The notes: a model not told the origin generated them from the sequence alone. Counted from the stretch's first letter, positions 43,549-51,795 are shown. The stretch is 64,000 nucleotides of DNA from Sporomusa silvacetica DSM 10669 (GCF_002257705.1 NZ_LSLK01000072.1:1-64000), one strand, 5' to 3'. A program made the numbers and translations.

Positions 43549-45519
43549 ATGCTGTTAACCCCGCAATCTGTCGAACTTTTAGCCCCTGTCGGCACCTGGG
43601 ACGTGCTTGAAGCGGCCATTGGTGCTGGTGCTGATGCTGTATACCTTGGCGGCAAACGTTTTAATATGCGGCTCCACCGCACTGATACCAATTTTGATGA
43701 TGAAAAACTAGCCCGGGCGGTAAAATACGCTCATGCCCATAATGTCCGTCTCTATGTCACTGTCAATAACTTAATTAGTGAACAGGAACTTCCCGGTATG
43801 CGCGAATATCTCAAACTATTAAACCAAATTCAACCAGATTCACTAATTGTCCAGGACTTAGCTACTTTACAATTGGCCCGTGACATGAATATTACAGTGC
43901 CGCTGCATGCCTCGGTTATGATGAATACCCATAATGAACATTCTATCAAAGCTCTGATGGACTATGGCGTTACCAGGATAGTAGCCAACCGTGAGTTAAC
44001 ACTGACTCAGCTTACACTGCTCAAACAACGTACTGGTATTGAGCTGGAATACTTTGTCCATGGTGATATGTGTGTGGCCCATAGCGGCCAATGCTATCAT
44101 TCGGGGATTGTTTTCGGGCAGAGTTCTAACCGTGGACGCTGTTTAAAGCCTTGCCGCTGGCCCTATCAGTTGGTCGATACCACTACTGGACAAACGGTGG
44201 CCGCAAATGATCGCGGTCCCTATAAATTAGCGATGAAAGATATGTGCATGTATTCCGCTTTACCTCAGCTAATTCAATCTGGTGTCTGCTCTTTTAAAAT
44301 TGAAGGCCGGATGCGTACTGCTGATTTTGTCAGCCGGATTGTAAAAGTCTATCGCCGGGCTATTGACCGCTATATTGCCGACCCCGTAGGTTATACTTTT
44401 GATATGTCTGACTGGCAGGAGCTCTCCGAATACCGCACCCGCGACCTCTCCACCTGCTTTGCGCTTGGCAATCCTGGTGCCAGTTCCATTGGCTACACAG
44501 GCGAACGCGAACCGCGCTTTTTCAGCCAGGCTGTCAAAGAAGCAAGCGTTGACGCCGCTGCTTCCCTGCCACCAGTAACCGTTACCCGCACAAAGTCTCC
44601 TGATCCAGCCAACCGTCCCCGGCCGCAATTGGCCGTCCGTGTGGCTTGCCCAGACTCGTTAACCAGTGCGTTGCAAAATGGCGCTACTATTGCCTATATT
44701 GGTGGTGAAGCCTTTAAACCTAATAAACCATGGACATTAAATGACCTGGCAGCTGCCGTCAGTAAAGCCAACAACTACCAGGCTAAGGTCATTGTTACTA
44801 CGCCACGTATTACTATGGAACGGGAAATCGGTGAAGCTGAACAATTCTTCAACAGCCTGGAGGCCGTAAAACCTCATGGCGTTATGGTTTCCAACAGCGG
44901 CATGCTGCGCTTGGCACAACAAACCGTCAACATACCAATTCAAACTGACTTCTCCTTTAACCTATTTAATCACCTCACTGCTGCCTGGCTGAAAGCCAAT
45001 GGCGCCAGCAAGGCTACCATTTCCCCGGAAGCAACTTACGAGCAAATTGCCGAGTTAGCCAAAAATAGTCCCTTACCGCTGGAAATGATTGTCCATGGCG
45101 CTATCGAGGCCATGGTGCTGGACCATTGTGTTCCTTCGGCAGTCCTGGAAGGAACAGCAACTTATCCCTGCCACCATTTGTGTTCAAAACAACACTACTC
45201 TCTCCTCGACAGTGCAGGCGAACGTCATGACATTGCAATTGACCAATACTGCCGCAACCATATTCTGTTTGCTAAAGATTTGTGCCTGCTTCCCCATCTG
45301 CCAGCACTTATGAGTGCCGGCATTAACCATTACCGGATTGAAGGCCAGCATTATACGCCAGAGCTTGTCGGGCTAATCACATCACTCTACCGGACAGAGC
45401 TTGACAAACTGGCTGCCGGCGATAACTATACTTTTGATAAAACCTGCATTACTAGACTTACTGACGCCAGTCCCCGTTCGCTAGGCATTGGTGCCTTCCG
45501 CTACCGGATATCACGGTAA
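43549..45519 (+). CDS. U32-family protein (RlhA/TrhP-like, annotated as peptidase U32)
   Basis: A 656-residue U32 protein with the signature ELEYFVHGDMCVAHSGQCYHSG and four Cys in the catalytic core (C-x6-C...RGRCLKPCRWPY), followed by a C-terminal DUF3656-type extension that repeats a U32-like pattern. The length and extension are close to E. coli RlhA, which hydroxylates C2501 of 23S rRNA using a prephenate-derived pathway; shorter relatives modify tRNA U34. So an RNA-hydroxylation role is as likely as a protease role. The start is the ATG at 43549 with GGAG 8 bases upstream. It follows the substrate-binding gene by 27 bases. Confidence 0.82.
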   Translation: MLLTPQSVELLAPVGTWDVLEAAIGAGADAVYLGGKRFNMRLHRTDTNFDDEKLARAVKYAHAHNVRLYVTVNNLISEQELPGMREYLKLLNQIQPDSLIVQDLATLQLARDMNITVPLHASVMMNTHNEHSIKALMDYGVTRIVANRELTLTQLTLLKQRTGIELEYFVHGDMCVAHSGQCYHSGIVFGQSSNRGRCLKPCRWPYQLVDTTTGQTVAANDRGPYKLAMKDMCMYSALPQLIQSGVCSFKIEGRMRTADFVSRIVKVYRRAIDRYIADPVGYTFDMSDWQELSEYRTRDLSTCFALGNPGASSIGYTGEREPRFFSQAVKEASVDAAASLPPVTVTRTKSPDPANRPRPQLAVRVACPDSLTSALQNGATIAYIGGEAFKPNKPWTLNDLAAAVSKANNYQAKVIVTTPRITMEREIGEAEQFFNSLEAVKPHGVMVSNSGMLRLAQQTVNIPIQTDFSFNLFNHLTAAWLKANGASKATISPEATYEQIAELAKNSPLPLEMIVHGAIEAMVLDHCVPSAVLEGTATYPCHHLCSKQHYSLLDSAGERHDIAIDQYCRNHILFAKDLCLLPHLPALMSAGINHYRIEGQHYTPELVGLITSLYRTELDKLAAGDNYTFDKTCITRLTDASPRSLGIGAFRYRISR

Positions 45520-45542
45520 TTTACAATTTTAGAGGTGAAATC

Positions 45543-46847
45543 ATGAGTGACATAAACAGCAGCCAATACATTGGCCCTGAAAAAATTCTGCAAAAAAAGC
45601 AAGACTATATCATTCCTTGCGTATACCATTTTTATAATGAGCCCATGCAGCTAGTCAAAGGGGAAATGCAATACCTGTACGACCATACCGGTAAACAATA
45701 CCTTGACTGTTTTGCCGGCGTGTCGGTTGTCAACTGCGGGCACTGCAATCCTGAGATTACCAAAGCTATCTGTGACCAAGTCCAAACACTGCAGCATACC
45801 TGTACCATTTATCTTACTGAAAATATTGTTAATCTGGCGGAACGCCTAGCTCAAATCACACCTGGTCGGCTGCAAAAGACCTTTTTTTGTTCCAGCGGTA
45901 CAGAAGCTAACGAAGGAGCCGCTTTGCTAGCCTCTATCTATACTGGCAAACAGGAATTCATCAGCTTACGTCAGGGGCTTCACGGACGCACCAAACTGAC
46001 TATGAGCTTGACTGGCCTGTCACTGTGGCGTACAGATACTAATCCTGTCGGCGGCATCAGTTTTGCCCCCAACGCCTACTGCTACCGCTGCCCCTATGGC
46101 AAGCGGCATCCCGAATGTGATTTGGCCTGTGCCAATGAAATTGAAGGTATAATAAAAACAGCCACCTCTGGCCAGGTAGCTGCCTTCTTCGCTGAGCCTA
46201 TTCAGGGTAATGGCGGTATTATCACCCCACCACCCGGCTATTTTAAACGAGTGAAAGAAATTCTTAACAAATATAACATTCTGCTCATCATTGATGAAGT
46301 CCAAACAGGCTTTGGCCGTACTGGTAAAATGTTTGCCATTGAGCACTATGGCGTGGAACCGGACATTATGACCATGGCCAAGGCACTCGGTAATGGCGTT
46401 CCAGTCGGCGCATTTACTTCACGACCGGAAATTGCTGATACCTATACCCGCCCGGGCGCATCAACGCTTGGCGGCAACCCGGTGACCTCGGCCGCCGCTC
46501 TGGCTACCCTGGACGTAATCGCCAAAAACAATTTGCCGGCCCGTGCCGCTGAGCTTGGTAAATACCTAAAGCGCGGTCTGACCGAGCTACAAAAGAAGCA
46601 CCCTCTCATCGGCGATATTCGTGGTCACGGCCTGATGTTGGGCGCCGAGCTGGTTAACCCTGATAAATCTCCGGCCGCCCAGCAGCTTGACACTATTTTA
46701 GAGCAAATGAAAGACCGGGGCTTCTTATTTGGCAAAAATGGCCCTGACCGCAATGTTATGGCCTTCCAGCCACCACTGGTAATCACCCGTGAAGATTTGG
46801 ATAATCTGTTAAATAATCTGGCAGATGTGTTGGCCCATATAGCTTAA
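45543..46847 (+). CDS. class III aminotransferase (AGXT2/GABA-aminotransferase-like)
   Basis: A 434-residue fold-type I PLP enzyme: YLDCFAGVSVVNCGHCNPEI, FFCSSGTEANEGAALLA, IIDEVQTGFGRTGKMFA, and the PLP Lys in IMTMAKALGNGVPVGAF. The subgroup near alanine-glyoxylate aminotransferase 2 and aspartate aminotransferase-family proteins is the best fit; the amino donor cannot be fixed by eye. A Cys-rich insertion (CYRCPYGKRHPECDLAC) is a subgroup feature. It starts 23 bases after the U32 gene with GAGGTG upstream, completing a three-gene run. Confidence 0.88.
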   Translation: MSDINSSQYIGPEKILQKKQDYIIPCVYHFYNEPMQLVKGEMQYLYDHTGKQYLDCFAGVSVVNCGHCNPEITKAICDQVQTLQHTCTIYLTENIVNLAERLAQITPGRLQKTFFCSSGTEANEGAALLASIYTGKQEFISLRQGLHGRTKLTMSLTGLSLWRTDTNPVGGISFAPNAYCYRCPYGKRHPECDLACANEIEGIIKTATSGQVAAFFAEPIQGNGGIITPPPGYFKRVKEILNKYNILLIIDEVQTGFGRTGKMFAIEHYGVEPDIMTMAKALGNGVPVGAFTSRPEIADTYTRPGASTLGGNPVTSAAALATLDVIAKNNLPARAAELGKYLKRGLTELQKKHPLIGDIRGHGLMLGAELVNPDKSPAAQQLDTILEQMKDRGFLFGKNGPDRNVMAFQPPLVITREDLDNLLNNLADVLAHIA

Positions 46848-46903
46848 CAAACACTACTAATCGTCTGGATCATGTGCTAAAAGCTTGTGGACAACTGCTG
46901 CTG

Positions 46904-47188
46904 TTAGCCGCGCATAGCCTGCACCCTGCGAATATTTTTCTGGGTGCGGGCATCTTTTTTTCCTGGTAACAGTATTACTGCCGCCCGCTGGCGCTCAGTC
47001 GTTAAGCGAATAGCATGGGTCACGATCATAAGAACTGAAAAACTGGCCCACATACCAGCAAAAACCTGTCCGGAAACAGATCTCATAAATACTGGAAAAT
47101 TGACAGCAAAAAGCACTAGCATTGCACTAAGCGCAAGTAAACTGACCAGTGAACCAAACTTGCTGGTTCGATTCTTAAATCCTATCAT
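46904..47188 (-). CDS. small membrane protein, unknown
   Basis: A 94-residue protein with two predicted membrane helices (SLVSLLALSAMLVLFAVNF, then FAGMWASFSVLMIVTHAIRL) and a basic C-terminus (LPGKKDARTQKNIRRVQAMRG). No family recognised. The ATG at 47188 is preceded by GGGATGGGG; a TTG one codon earlier is an alternative start. Confidence 0.55.
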   Translation of the reverse strand: MIGFKNRTSKFGSLVSLLALSAMLVLFAVNFPVFMRSVSGQVFAGMWASFSVLMIVTHAIRLTTERQRAAVILLPGKKDARTQKNIRRVQAMRG

Positions 47189-47303
47189 CAAACCCCATCC
47201 CTTCTTATAGGCTTACTGAAGTATATGACACTGAAATTGGGTTTATTAATTAAAATGCATATAAAAAAACGCTACTTACCTATTCAAGGTAAATTTACTC
47301 CAA

Positions 47304-47942
47304 TCAATTGAAGGGAATACTTTTTTCATCTTTTATTCTATTCGTGGGTTGCTTCAGGGCAACTTTTACGCGATATGCAATGATAATAAGAGAAAGATAA
47401 GCAACGTCTTCTACTATTTCTTCCATGATTTCGAAGTGCAACTGTTTTTCGGCAATATTAGCAACAATGAAAGAAAAAATGACTAGCAAGAATTCACCAG
47501 TTGGGAAGCGGCCTTGCTGGTAGAGTTTATAGGGAACCACTAACAGTTTATACTTAATAACCGCGAATAGCCATGAAAGGATAACAGCTGCAATCACCGG
47601 GTAAACGATTGAGCTATAGGGAAGTTGAGATACAGGTATGAAAGAAGGGCCAGTAATAGGATCGATGCCCACAGGATAAAATACTCTGCCCCAACTCATT
47701 TCCCGGCCTACCATTAACAGCCAGAGAGGAATTGCCCAAATAAAGAAACGAGCATGGTCGTACTGTCCGTCAGACTTGGCCTCCTGCTGCCATTTTGCGG
47801 TTAGCAATGCTCCTATGGATAGTATCACGACCTGTGACCACTCTAACGGACTATCTTCCCATCCCCAGGATGGTGGTAAGTGACTGCCAATAAAATACGA
47901 GAGAATAACTATGATTGTCAAAGCATACTTACATAAATACAT
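47304..47942 (-). CDS. integral membrane protein, unknown
   Basis: A 212-residue protein with about six predicted helices. Distinct stretches are WGWEDSPLEWSQVVIL and a short conserved-looking acidic patch in the last part (EKQLHFEIMEEIVEDVAYLSL). No known family. GAGGAAG precedes the ATG. It stands alone between two other membrane protein genes. Confidence 0.6.
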   Translation of the reverse strand: MYLCKYALTIIVILSYFIGSHLPPSWGWEDSPLEWSQVVILSIGALLTAKWQQEAKSDGQYDHARFFIWAIPLWLLMVGREMSWGRVFYPVGIDPITGPSFIPVSQLPYSSIVYPVIAAVILSWLFAVIKYKLLVVPYKLYQQGRFPTGEFLLVIFSFIVANIAEKQLHFEIMEEIVEDVAYLSLIIIAYRVKVALKQPTNRIKDEKSIPFN

Positions 47943-48009
47943 TAAAATACTTCCTCACTATAGAATAATTTAGCATATTATTCTACCACTAATTTTTTTG
48001 AAAATTACT

Positions 48010-48192
48010 TAGTTCTTAATGTTTAAAGCCATATGAATGCCATAAAATCCGCCAATTTCCCCAATGTATATCCTGTCCCCTTCGTTCTGACTGGGTTCGG
48101 CATAACCACAGGGAATATTTGCAAAGATAACTAAACAAAAAAATCCCCTCTTTCAGACGCAAGGAAATTTCTTCTTGCATTTTTTTATACAT
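48010..48192 (-). pseudogene. small gene behind yhhQ, interrupted by a frameshift at a T-run
   Basis: Behind the yhhQ stop there is AGGAGGGGG and an ATG at 48192 that opens MYKKMQEEISLRLKEGIF. At a run of seven T the plausible coding frame shifts: the new frame continues VIFANIPCGYAEPSQNEGD and ends GEIGGFYGIHMALNIKN at a TAA (48010-48012). Without a shift the first frame gives a 58-residue low-quality peptide. Either the gene is frameshifted or the homopolymer length is a sequencing error. No family recognised. Confidence 0.4.
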
Positions 48193-48230
48193 TATATAAA
48201 TATATTCCCCCTCCTGCGATTGCGAGTGGT

Positions 48231-48929
48231 CTATTCAGTAATGTGAAATGGATTAAACTGTGTATTAGTATCATAGGTATCTATTCCTTCAACTCGTTTC
48301 AAGAAATTGATAACCATATAGGTAACAGGCGTTACTAATATTTCGTATGCCGACTTGACAAGCCACTGAGTTGTCATCGCTGAAAATAATATCGGTAAAG
48401 GCACACTTCCCCAAAAAGCAATTGCAATAAAGACTAGTGAATCAAGCCCTTCGCCGATCACTGTGGAACCAATTGTACGTGTCCAAAGCAACTTCCCTTT
48501 GGTGGCAATTTTCATTTTAGCGAGAATATATGAGTTAGTAAATTCGCCTATCAAATAGGCGACAAAAGACGCCAACAAAAGACGAGGAGTAAAACCTAAT
48601 ATCTGTTCATATGCTGACTGACCACCCCAAAAACCGGCTGCCGGCAAATGTATGGCAGTCCATATTGCCACTACCATTAAGATATTGCATGCGAACCCAA
48701 GCCAGATTACTCTGCGTGCTTTACGGAATCCGTATACTTCTGTTAATACATCTCCAAAGATATAACTTACTGGAAAAATAATCGTACCTACAGGCATAAC
48801 TAGGCCAAATATATCAACCATCTTGATGGAAATGATGTTGGCGGTCAATAAGCATGTTATAAAACCAGCCGTAATGGCAATAAACCATCCTGAATATTTG
48901 TTACTTGAAAGCTGCGTGTCGTACTGCAT
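48231..48929 (-). CDS. YhhQ/VUT-family queuosine precursor transporter
   Basis: A 232-residue membrane protein with about six helices of the YhhQ (VUT-1) family, which takes up 7-cyano-7-deazaguanine or related queuosine precursors. Typical segments: TANIISIKMVDIFGLVMPVGTIIFPVSYIFGDVLTEVYG, YLIGEFTNSYILAKMK, and RTIGSTVIGEGLDSLVFI. The start ATG at 48929 has GGAGA 7 bases upstream. I looked for a preQ1 riboswitch in front and did not see a convincing one. Confidence 0.88.
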   Translation of the reverse strand: MQYDTQLSSNKYSGWFIAITAGFITCLLTANIISIKMVDIFGLVMPVGTIIFPVSYIFGDVLTEVYGFRKARRVIWLGFACNILMVVAIWTAIHLPAAGFWGGQSAYEQILGFTPRLLLASFVAYLIGEFTNSYILAKMKIATKGKLLWTRTIGSTVIGEGLDSLVFIAIAFWGSVPLPILFSAMTTQWLVKSAYEILVTPVTYMVINFLKRVEGIDTYDTNTQFNPFHITE

Positions 48930-49089
48930 ATACAATCTCCTTATCGATTATAGTTCATCAAGTATATATACTACCTTTAGGTACAAACTCCTGTTTCCAA
49001 AAAAATACTTTATTTTTCATCTGAATAACCACTGACCTAATCAACACATCCAATCGAACACCGTTCCACCCCTGTCCACTCATCCATGA

Positions 49090-49118
49090 TTTACCTGAAA
49101 TGGATTCTGTGCTATTAT
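49090..49118 (+). promoter_or_regulatory. candidate promoter of the DUF5662 gene
   Basis: TTTACC (49090-49095) and TATTAT (49113-49118) are 17 bases apart, giving a leader of about 110 bases. Confidence 0.5.
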
Positions 49119-49124
49119 GTACAT

Positions 49125-49206
49125 AGATGGTACGGCTCCCAATATTATGCTTTGGGGGAATATACCCTATTTACACCAACCGCCACCCAGGCGGCTTTTA
49201 TTTTTA
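49125..49206 (+). promoter_or_regulatory. structured leader with internal terminator (attenuator-like)
   Basis: After the promoter, CTCCCAA and TTGGGGG can pair within GGTA...TACC, then CCGCC (49180-49184) and GGCGG (49190-49194) form a stem followed by CTTTTATTTTTAT. This is an intrinsic terminator located between promoter and coding region, so transcription is probably attenuated. It matches no riboswitch class I know. Confidence 0.5.
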
Positions 49207-49234
49207 TCGGCATTTCCATAAGGGGGGTATAGTT

Positions 49235-49738
49235 TTGAACACTATCGGTCGCAATATAAAATACATCAAATACGTCTTAAGGCATAAATTGTATGTATTT
49301 TTAGAAGCTTGTAAGTTAGGTATTCCTTGGCGCGGGTTAGTTCATGATTTTAGCAAATTTTCATTGGTCGAATGGAAACCACGAGTACAAAGATTTTCCG
49401 GCAAATGTTTAAAAAGAGATGACGGGACGTTTGATTTAAGTAAGGCAAATAATGATTTGATTATGAGTTGGATTGAGCATTATCGAAAAAACCCTCATCA
49501 TTGGCAATGGTGGGTTACTTTTTTAGATACTGGAAGTATGGTAACACTACCAATGTCTGACGAATATAGAAGAGAAATGCTGGCTGACTGGTTAGCTGTC
49601 TCAAGAATGCCCGATCGGTTAGATGTGATTCCTTGGTACTTACAAAACAAAGATAAAATTATTTTGCATCCGGAAACACGGGAGTGGATCGAAACTAAAT
49701 TAGGCATATTTTACGGTGCTCTGACCGCTAATAATTAA
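49235..49738 (+). CDS. DUF5662 family protein
   Basis: A 167-residue soluble protein of the DUF5662 type: LVHDFSKFSLVEWKPRVQRFSG, then HYRKNPHHWQWWV and MLADWLAVSR. The His/Asp pattern (HDFSK, HHWQ, ADWL) suggests a metal-binding helical fold. The family is found in bacteria and phages; function unknown. The start is a TTG at 49235 with AAGGGGGG about 10 bases upstream. Leader and trailer share a similar motif (see findings). No phage genes are adjacent. Confidence 0.7.
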   Translation: MNTIGRNIKYIKYVLRHKLYVFLEACKLGIPWRGLVHDFSKFSLVEWKPRVQRFSGKCLKRDDGTFDLSKANNDLIMSWIEHYRKNPHHWQWWVTFLDTGSMVTLPMSDEYRREMLADWLAVSRMPDRLDVIPWYLQNKDKIILHPETREWIETKLGIFYGALTANN

Positions 49739-49780
49739 ACAGTCTTTCCCATTTACCGTTATTTTACACCAGCCATTCAT

Positions 49781-49815
49781 AGCCGCATCCTTCGGGAGGT
49801 GGCTTTTATATTTTT
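49781..49815 (+). terminator. terminator after the DUF5662 gene
   Basis: AGCCGCATCC-ttcg-GGAGGTGGCT forms a stem with a tetraloop, followed by TTTATATTTTT. Confidence 0.75.
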
Positions 49816-49854
49816 CAATCCTTCAAACGCAATTCAAAGAAGAGAGAGATATGT

Positions 49855-49908
49855 GTCCTTTAGGACGCCGGCAGAAGCCGCCTGTGCCCTTTAGGGGTAT
49901 AGTCGTTC
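49855..49908 (+). repeat. intergenic palindromic repeat, copy F (partial)
   Basis: Central part of the element: GTCCTTTAGGACGCCGGC, AGAAGCC, the module GCCTGTGCCCTTTAGGGG and TCGTTC. Both outer arms are missing. Confidence 0.75.
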
Positions 49909-49945
49909 TTATGTCAACAGAATTTAGTTATAAATTCTGGTAGAC

Positions 49946-49976
49946 TAAAAAAATAAACCCGCCTAATAGGCAGGTT
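49946..49976 (-). terminator. terminator after the 48-residue membrane protein gene
   Basis: On the minus strand AACCTGCC-tatt-GGCGGGTT (one mismatch) followed by TATTTTTTT. Confidence 0.75.
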
Positions 49977-49998
49977 CATCGTACTATAACCATATTAC

Positions 49999-50145
49999 TC
50001 AATTCCCCAGCATGAAAGATGTTAATATATAACAAACCAGCGCTGCTATTGCAAAGCAAATTCCTAAAATAACCGGAGCTGCACGATGTAAAAAGTACAC
50101 TGTATCTAGGGATTTTTCAATGGTGTTAAGGAAAGAAGGTCTCAT
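49999..50145 (-). CDS. 48-residue single-helix membrane protein
   Basis: A short gene with its own ribosome site and terminator. The ATG at 50145 follows GAGGGGG by 7 bases. The product is MRPSFLNTIEKSLDTVYFLH followed by a 25-residue hydrophobic helix (about 23-47) that contains two Cys, ending MLGN. It is a bitopic membrane peptide of unknown function. Confidence 0.6.
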   Translation of the reverse strand: MRPSFLNTIEKSLDTVYFLHRAAPVILGICFAIAALVCYILTSFMLGN

Positions 50146-50332
50146 TTGAATTCCCCCTCAATATATACTTGTACTATCATTTTAACAAATACATGTTTCT
50201 ATGTATACATATTTTCCTCTTTACACCACCAAACATGATGATTTGGATGGTAAATGGTTTATTGAGGTAATTAATTCCTGATTGGCGAATAGTAGTATAT
50301 AGTAGAAACCTTAAGCCGGTGAAGGTGTTATC

Positions 50333-50610
50333 ATGAAAACGAATCCGATAGTATATTTGATAGTATTATTAGCGATAATGATACTATCTAACCTAATAGT
50401 GGTGTTAGCAATGTTGTTAAAGATATTTCTATTAATATAAGAAATATCCGTTTCGAGAATCAAGGGAAAGCCAAAAAATATTGGGAACAAAATCACACAA
50501 TCCATCTCTTAGCCATTGTTGGTCGAGGGCTGGAATTTTTAAATTTACGTCTGCCGGGTTCGTCCTGGTGGGCTGTTTTAGTGTGTTTCCACAAATACGT
50601 CGAAGGATAA
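50333..50610 (+). pseudogene. tiny hydrophobic ORF running into a start-less coding frame (frameshifted gene?)
   Basis: An ATG at 50333 after GAAGGTG opens a 35-residue hydrophobic peptide (MKTNPIVYLIVLLAIMILSN...) ending at 50440. Overlapping it in another frame, 50392-50610 is open for 72 codons with protein-like content (KDISINIRNIRFENQGKAKK, then HTIHLLAIVGRGLEFLNL) but no start codon. Joined by a frameshift near 50417 they would make a membrane-anchored protein of about 95 residues. Either one decayed gene or a small membrane peptide plus a remnant. Confidence 0.4.
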
Positions 50611-50682
50611 ATTTCCAGGAATCAAACCCGAATCTTCCTCATATACTGCAAATGTTCTTTGTTTATTGAGGAGGGTTGATAA

Positions 50683-50769
50683 ATGGTTTTGGATTTTGTA
50701 ATAGGCTTTATCTCGGTTGGAGTCATTACGTTGTGTTCTTTAATATTTGCGTTTAATCTGATGCCATAG
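50683..50769 (+). CDS. 28-residue membrane peptide
   Basis: GAGGAGG lies 7 bases before the ATG at 50683. The product is MVLDFVIGFISVGVITLCSL followed by IFAFNLMP, a single hydrophobic helix, ending at a TAG. The strong site supports translation; function unknown. It could be a small regulatory or toxin-like peptide, but nothing proves this. Confidence 0.5.
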   Translation: MVLDFVIGFISVGVITLCSLIFAFNLMP

Positions 50770-50909
50770 GGTTGCTTATGTGAATCAGCAGCACTAACTT
50801 AGCTCCTCTATCCTTTGGGCTGGAGCAGCTTTTTTGGTTTAAGCGTTTCCATGGATTAGAACCGTCCTTTTGATCATTCGGCCTCTACCATCCCAAGGTA
50901 AATAGTTTT

Positions 50910-50950
50910 GTTGCCCTAACAGAAAGTATAAAACTATCTGTTAGGGCAAC
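50910..50950. repeat. long hairpin related to the right arm of the intergenic repeat
   Basis: GTTGCCCTAACAGA and TCTGTTAGGGCAAC form a perfect 14-bp stem. The loop region GAAAGTATAAAACT is identical to that of repeat copy E at 32144-32160, while the stem is different. Confidence 0.65.
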
Positions 50951-50997
50951 ATCGGTTTCCGCTTTCACCAAAGGCTCGACGCAAGCCGTATTTTCTT

Positions 50998-51143
50998 TAT
51001 CCAGATGGAAAGTTTAACTTTCCCTGGATTGAACGACTAAGGCCTTTACCGGCGTCCTAAAGGACGCCAGCAAAAGCCAAGTCTTATCTTATCCAGATGG
51101 AAAAGTTAACTTTCCCTGAATTGAACGGCCAAGTCTTATCTTA
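50998..51143 (-). repeat. intergenic palindromic repeat, copies G and G' in tandem
   Basis: Copy G (50998-51091) is complete and on the minus strand; G' (51089-51143) shares its TTATCCAGATGG end and AAGTCTTATCTTA end but lacks the central modules. The two are fused at a shared TTA, as if generated by duplication and internal deletion. Confidence 0.85.
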
Positions 51144-51164
51144 ACTGACACCAGAACTGCTTAC

Positions 51165-51608
51165 TTACATTTCATTCTTTACCCGCACATAAGTAGGCAC
51201 TGAATAAGCAAATATCTTTTTATCTACTTCAATACTTGCATAAGTGTAAAGTATTACTCGTTCCGAAATCCGCTGAACGTTGCCGCCCAAGACATAACAT
51301 ACGCCATTTAAAAAGTCGCACATCCGTTGCTGAGTAGCATCATCTACCTGCTGATAATTGACAATAATAGCAACATTGTCTTTGAGATAGTCAGCATAAT
51401 TCTGCACATCGTCGAAAGAGACTGGCAAATCGACAAATACTTTTAAATGACCTGATTGCTGACTGTGTACTTTTAACTTGGGACGTCGCTCAGGTTCCTG
51501 TACAGGCAATTCTTTAGCAACAGGCGTATCCGCTTTTTCTGACGCTACCATATCTTCTTCCATCGGTATTAAAAAATTTGCTAATTTATCCATTAATCCA
51601 AGCGCCAC
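51165..51608 (-). CDS. sepF: cell division protein SepF
   Basis: A 147-residue SepF: an N-terminal amphipathic membrane-targeting segment (MALGLMDKLANFLIPMEE), a variable acidic linker, and the SepF domain (HLKVFVDLPVSFDDVQNYADYLKDN, VNYQQVD, FLNGVCYVLGGNVQRI). SepF anchors FtsZ at the division site in Firmicutes. The start is the GTG at 51608 with GGAGG 9 bases upstream. It is alone here, not in a division cluster; the gene is preceded downstream by repeat copies that may act as its 3' end. Confidence 0.9.
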   Translation of the reverse strand: MALGLMDKLANFLIPMEEDMVASEKADTPVAKELPVQEPERRPKLKVHSQQSGHLKVFVDLPVSFDDVQNYADYLKDNVAIIVNYQQVDDATQQRMCDFLNGVCYVLGGNVQRISERVILYTYASIEVDKKIFAYSVPTYVRVKNEM

Positions 51609-51795
51609 TGGCAAGCGCCTCCTCAAAAAATTCCTATTTTTAACTTTATTATTAAAGTACTTCGACACCTTTTATGGCAATTCCTGCCTTACAACAATGA
51701 ATTTTCATATTAATAGCAAATTGAGGAGGAATTTCCTAGTAATTTAGGACTTTAGCACTATAACTGGCCTTTTCTATTTACAAATCTCACTACGC

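Noticed and set aside
48930..49060. preQ1 riboswitch in front of the YhhQ-type transporter
   Set aside because: I looked for the preQ1-I and preQ1-II patterns on the minus strand. The A-rich tail and the stem-loop sequences do not fit, so no riboswitch was called.
50481..50669. 62-residue plus-strand ORF
   Set aside because: No ribosome site and no protein-like pattern; another frame in the same place looks more coding.
49127..51160. prophage remnant around the DUF5662 gene
   Set aside because: DUF5662 can occur in phages, but no integrase, structural or lysis gene is nearby.
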